This document shows, piece by piece, positions 62,041-64,000 of a DNA stretch of 64,000 nt. The position numbers and the translations under genes were made by a program. The stretch's first letter is position 1, and each line of letters starts with the position of its first letter. Under the pieces are notes generated by a model. It worked only from the letters and a program-made list of their open reading frames with translations. It made no database searches and was not told the origin of the DNA. The DNA is from Bacillus sp. 103mf (GTDB taxonomy: Bacteria > Bacillota > Bacilli > Bacillales > Bacillaceae_G), in assembly GCF_900116295.1 (NCBI RefSeq), contig NZ_FPAF01000006.1, forward strand, positions 62,001 through 126,000. The letters run 5' to 3'.

Positions 62041-63480
62041 ATGCAAACTAGCAAGACGTATAAATTTTATATAAATGGAGAATGGAAAGAAAGCTCCTCG
62101 GGGCAAACAATCGACATTTCCTCTCCTTATCTTCATGAAGTAATCGGACAAGTACAAGCAATTACTCGCACGGAAGTAGATGAAGCGATTCAATTGGCGA
62201 AAGAAGCTCAAAAAGACTGGTCCGAAGCATCTCTTCAAGATCGTGCACAATATTTATATAAATGGGCTGATGAGCTCGTGAATATGCAAGATGAAATTGC
62301 CGATATCATCTTGAAAGAAGTCGGCAAAGGATATAAAGATGCACAAAAAGAAGTTGTTCGTACAGCTGATTTCATTCGTTACACAGTAGATGAAGCTATG
62401 CATATGCATGGTGAAAGTATGATGGGCGATAGCTTCCCTGGCGGCGCTAAATCTAAACTTGCGATTATTCAGCGCGCTCCGCTTGGCGTCGTTCTTGCCA
62501 TCTCACCATTTAACTATCCTGTCAACTTAGCAGCTGCCAAGCTTGCACCGGCCCTTATTACAGGAAACGCCGTTATCTTTAAACCGGCTACACAAGGTGC
62601 AATTAGCGGTATTAAAATGATTGAAGCCTTGCATAAAGCAGGCCTTCCAAAAGGACTTGTTAACGTAGTAACAGGACGTGGTTCTGTCATTGGTGATTAT
62701 TTAGTAGAGCATTCTGGCATCAATATGGTATCGTTCACAGGTGGTACACACACAGGAACGCATTTAGCGAAAAAAGCGGCAATGATCCCACTTGTCCTTG
62801 AACTTGGCGGAAAAGATCCTGGTATTGTACGCGAGGACGCAGACTTACAAGAAGCTGCCAAACATATTATTAGTGGGGCATTCTCTTACTCCGGTCAACG
62901 ATGCACAGCGATTAAACGCGTACTTGTACATGAACATGTAGCAGATGAACTTGTTCGCTTATTAAAAGATGAAATTGCAAAGTTATCTGTTGGTTCTCCG
63001 GAACAAGACAGCACGATCGTACCATTAATCGATGATAAATCTGCTGATTTCGTTCAAAATTTAGTAGACGATGCAGTGCAAAAAGGTGCAACTGTTGTCA
63101 TCGGCAACAAACGTGAGCGTAACTTAATCTATCCAACACTTCTTGATCATGTAACAGAAGATATGAAAGTCGCTTGGGAAGAGCCATTCGGTCCGATTCT
63201 TCCAGTCATTCGCGTTTCTTCTGATGAACAAGCAATTGAAATTGCAAACAAATCTGAGTTTGGTTTACAAGCAAGTGTATTTACAAAAGATATTAACAAA
63301 GCATTTCACATTGCAAACAAAATTGAAGCAGGCTCTGTTCAAATTAACGGACGCACTGAACGCGGCCCAGATCACTTCCCATTCATCGGTGTAAAAGGTT
63401 CTGGTATGGGCGCACAAGGTATTCGTAAAAGCCTTGAATCTATGACACGCGAGAAAGTAACCGTATTGAATTTGATGTAA
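62041..63480 (+). CDS. gapN: NADP-dependent glyceraldehyde-3-phosphate dehydrogenase GapN
   Basis: 479 residues from the ATG at 62041 after TAGGAGG; the open frame upstream is leader. Aldehyde-dehydrogenase motifs: ISPFNYPVNLAAAKLAPALI, VSFTGGTHTGTHLAKKA, LELGGKDPGIV (catalytic Glu) and AFSYSGQRCTAIKRVLV (catalytic Cys). RTERGPDHFPFIGVKGSGMG is typical of GapN. It oxidises glyceraldehyde-3-phosphate to 3-phosphoglycerate with NADP, bypassing ATP formation and yielding NADPH. Single gene. Confidence 0.92.
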   Translation: MQTSKTYKFYINGEWKESSSGQTIDISSPYLHEVIGQVQAITRTEVDEAIQLAKEAQKDWSEASLQDRAQYLYKWADELVNMQDEIADIILKEVGKGYKDAQKEVVRTADFIRYTVDEAMHMHGESMMGDSFPGGAKSKLAIIQRAPLGVVLAISPFNYPVNLAAAKLAPALITGNAVIFKPATQGAISGIKMIEALHKAGLPKGLVNVVTGRGSVIGDYLVEHSGINMVSFTGGTHTGTHLAKKAAMIPLVLELGGKDPGIVREDADLQEAAKHIISGAFSYSGQRCTAIKRVLVHEHVADELVRLLKDEIAKLSVGSPEQDSTIVPLIDDKSADFVQNLVDDAVQKGATVVIGNKRERNLIYPTLLDHVTEDMKVAWEEPFGPILPVIRVSSDEQAIEIANKSEFGLQASVFTKDINKAFHIANKIEAGSVQINGRTERGPDHFPFIGVKGSGMGAQGIRKSLESMTREKVTVLNLM

Positions 63481-63481
63481 A

Positions 63482-63600
63482 GACAGAAAACCTCTTTTTT
63501 AGGTGGGCGAGAGCACCTGGCCATGCGTAGTAGCGGTCAGGGCTTTTTTCTGCCACTTACAAAATTTAAAACAAAAAAACAAAGTAAAAGGAAGTAGAAA
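63482..63600 (+). repeat. bcr1-type repeat
   Basis: TAGGTGGGCGAGAGCACCTG, GCCATGCGTAGTAGCGGTCA, GGGCTTTTTTCTGCCACTT and TTTAAAACAAAAAAAC, directly after the gapN stop. Confidence 0.8.
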
Positions 63601-63721
63601 ATAATTTCTACTTCTTTTTATATTTTATAAAAATGGTTGCTAGCACTATATTTCTCTCGCACACACTCTCTTTCATTTTCATATATATATATTAACTTCT
63701 GATAGAGAGGAGGCGGTTCTC

Positions 63722-63907
63722 ATGGCATTCACAACATTAAATGGATTAAGAGAAGGCGACAGAATTCGTGTATTTTCAGCAGGACGTGAAATTGATGGTC
63801 AAGGTGTTTTCATTCGCGTAGAAAACAACTTCTTAATTTGGGTTGATAACCATGCAAATATTAACATTACAAGCTTAGATGAAATTAGCGTTAGCAGAGT
63901 TGGCTAA
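63722..63907 (+). CDS. Small conserved protein (YuzF/DUF2642-like?)
   Basis: 61 residues: LNGLREGDRIRVFSAGREID GQGVFIRVENNFLIWVDNHA NINITSLDEISVSRVG. A single small beta barrel of the Sm/SH3 type is likely. It recalls short spore-related proteins such as YuzF, with the pattern GDRIRV ... LIWVD ... ITSLDEI. Strong AGAGGAGG site before the ATG. A terminator hairpin closes the window. Confidence 0.6.
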   Translation: MAFTTLNGLREGDRIRVFSAGREIDGQGVFIRVENNFLIWVDNHANINITSLDEISVSRVG

Positions 63908-63947
63908 TTACCTATAAAATTGTTAAACTCTTTCACCAAAAAATACT

Positions 63948-64000
63948 GAGTCTATATCAAAGAGGGTTATATAAATCCTTTTCAAATAGACTCTTTTTTA
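63948..64000 (+). terminator. Terminator at the right window edge
   Basis: GAGTCTATATCAAAGAGG pairs with CCTTTTCAAATAGACTC, then TTTTTTA. Confidence 0.8.

Overview
The window comes from a chromosome of the Bacillus cereus group (B. cereus / thuringiensis / anthracis relatives). The evidence is the AT-rich Gram-positive coding style with strong AGGAGG ribosome sites, the yheA-yheB-yheC-SASP-yheH-yheI sporulation-linked block, hemZ, gapN, PlcR-box palindromes, and many copies of a bcr1-type dispersed repeat. No rRNA, tRNA or CRISPR array was seen.

Region 1 (about 1-29,200, almost all minus strand) is a type VII secretion polymorphic-toxin locus. It is read from right to left. At its head are small helical/WXG-like secretion partners (29205-27350) and one complete 554-aa toxin ending in a nucleic-acid deaminase domain (27315-25651) with its immunity gene. 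Downstream lies a long graveyard of displaced cassettes. Each is a short, usually broken toxin C-terminus followed directly by an intact immunity gene. Recognisable toxin tails are deaminases (three copies), a YwqJ-type deaminase, EndoU nuclease (one near-complete, one vestige), WHH-type HNH nuclease, a zincin-like peptidase (two copies) and a type-15-like tail. Immunity families include Imm3-like, SUKH, SUKH-3, Imm6, Imm48, CdiI-like, ankyrin and an ankyrin-SUFU fusion. Several cassettes begin at the same Gly-Thr-Asp joint that is found inside the complete toxin. The array is scarred by an internally deleted IS3, an IS1182 nested in a second IS3 remnant, a dead IS630, and two non-autonomous elements, one of which has IS66-like ends.

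Region 2 (29,500-38,000) holds secreted and accessory functions: an M60 (enhancin/mucinase-like) metalloprotease, a hydroxyproline/proline racemase pair with an ornithine-cyclodeaminase-like enzyme and a vestigial Fis-type regulator, a 255-aa secreted protein, and a secreted GH13 amylase/pullulanase with a cre site. Three PlcR-box palindromes fall here. One precedes a probable short non-coding transcript that ends in a strong hairpin.

Region 3 (38,000-64,000) is conserved core chromosome: M42 aminopeptidase, GNAT, MazG-like pyrophosphohydrolase, enoyl-CoA hydratase, acyl-CoA synthetase, O-antigen-ligase-like protein, RluF, HemZ, a HAD protein, 3-methyladenine glycosylase, a nucleotidyltransferase, YheA, a deleted YheB, YheC/D, two divergent SASP genes with sigma-G promoters, a cystine-type ABC importer, the YheH/YheI exporter, GapN and small proteins. 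Two dispersed repeat families (bcr1 and a GGGCAGT/CTGCCC hairpin repeat) and short ATATATCGGCGATT motifs fill the gaps.
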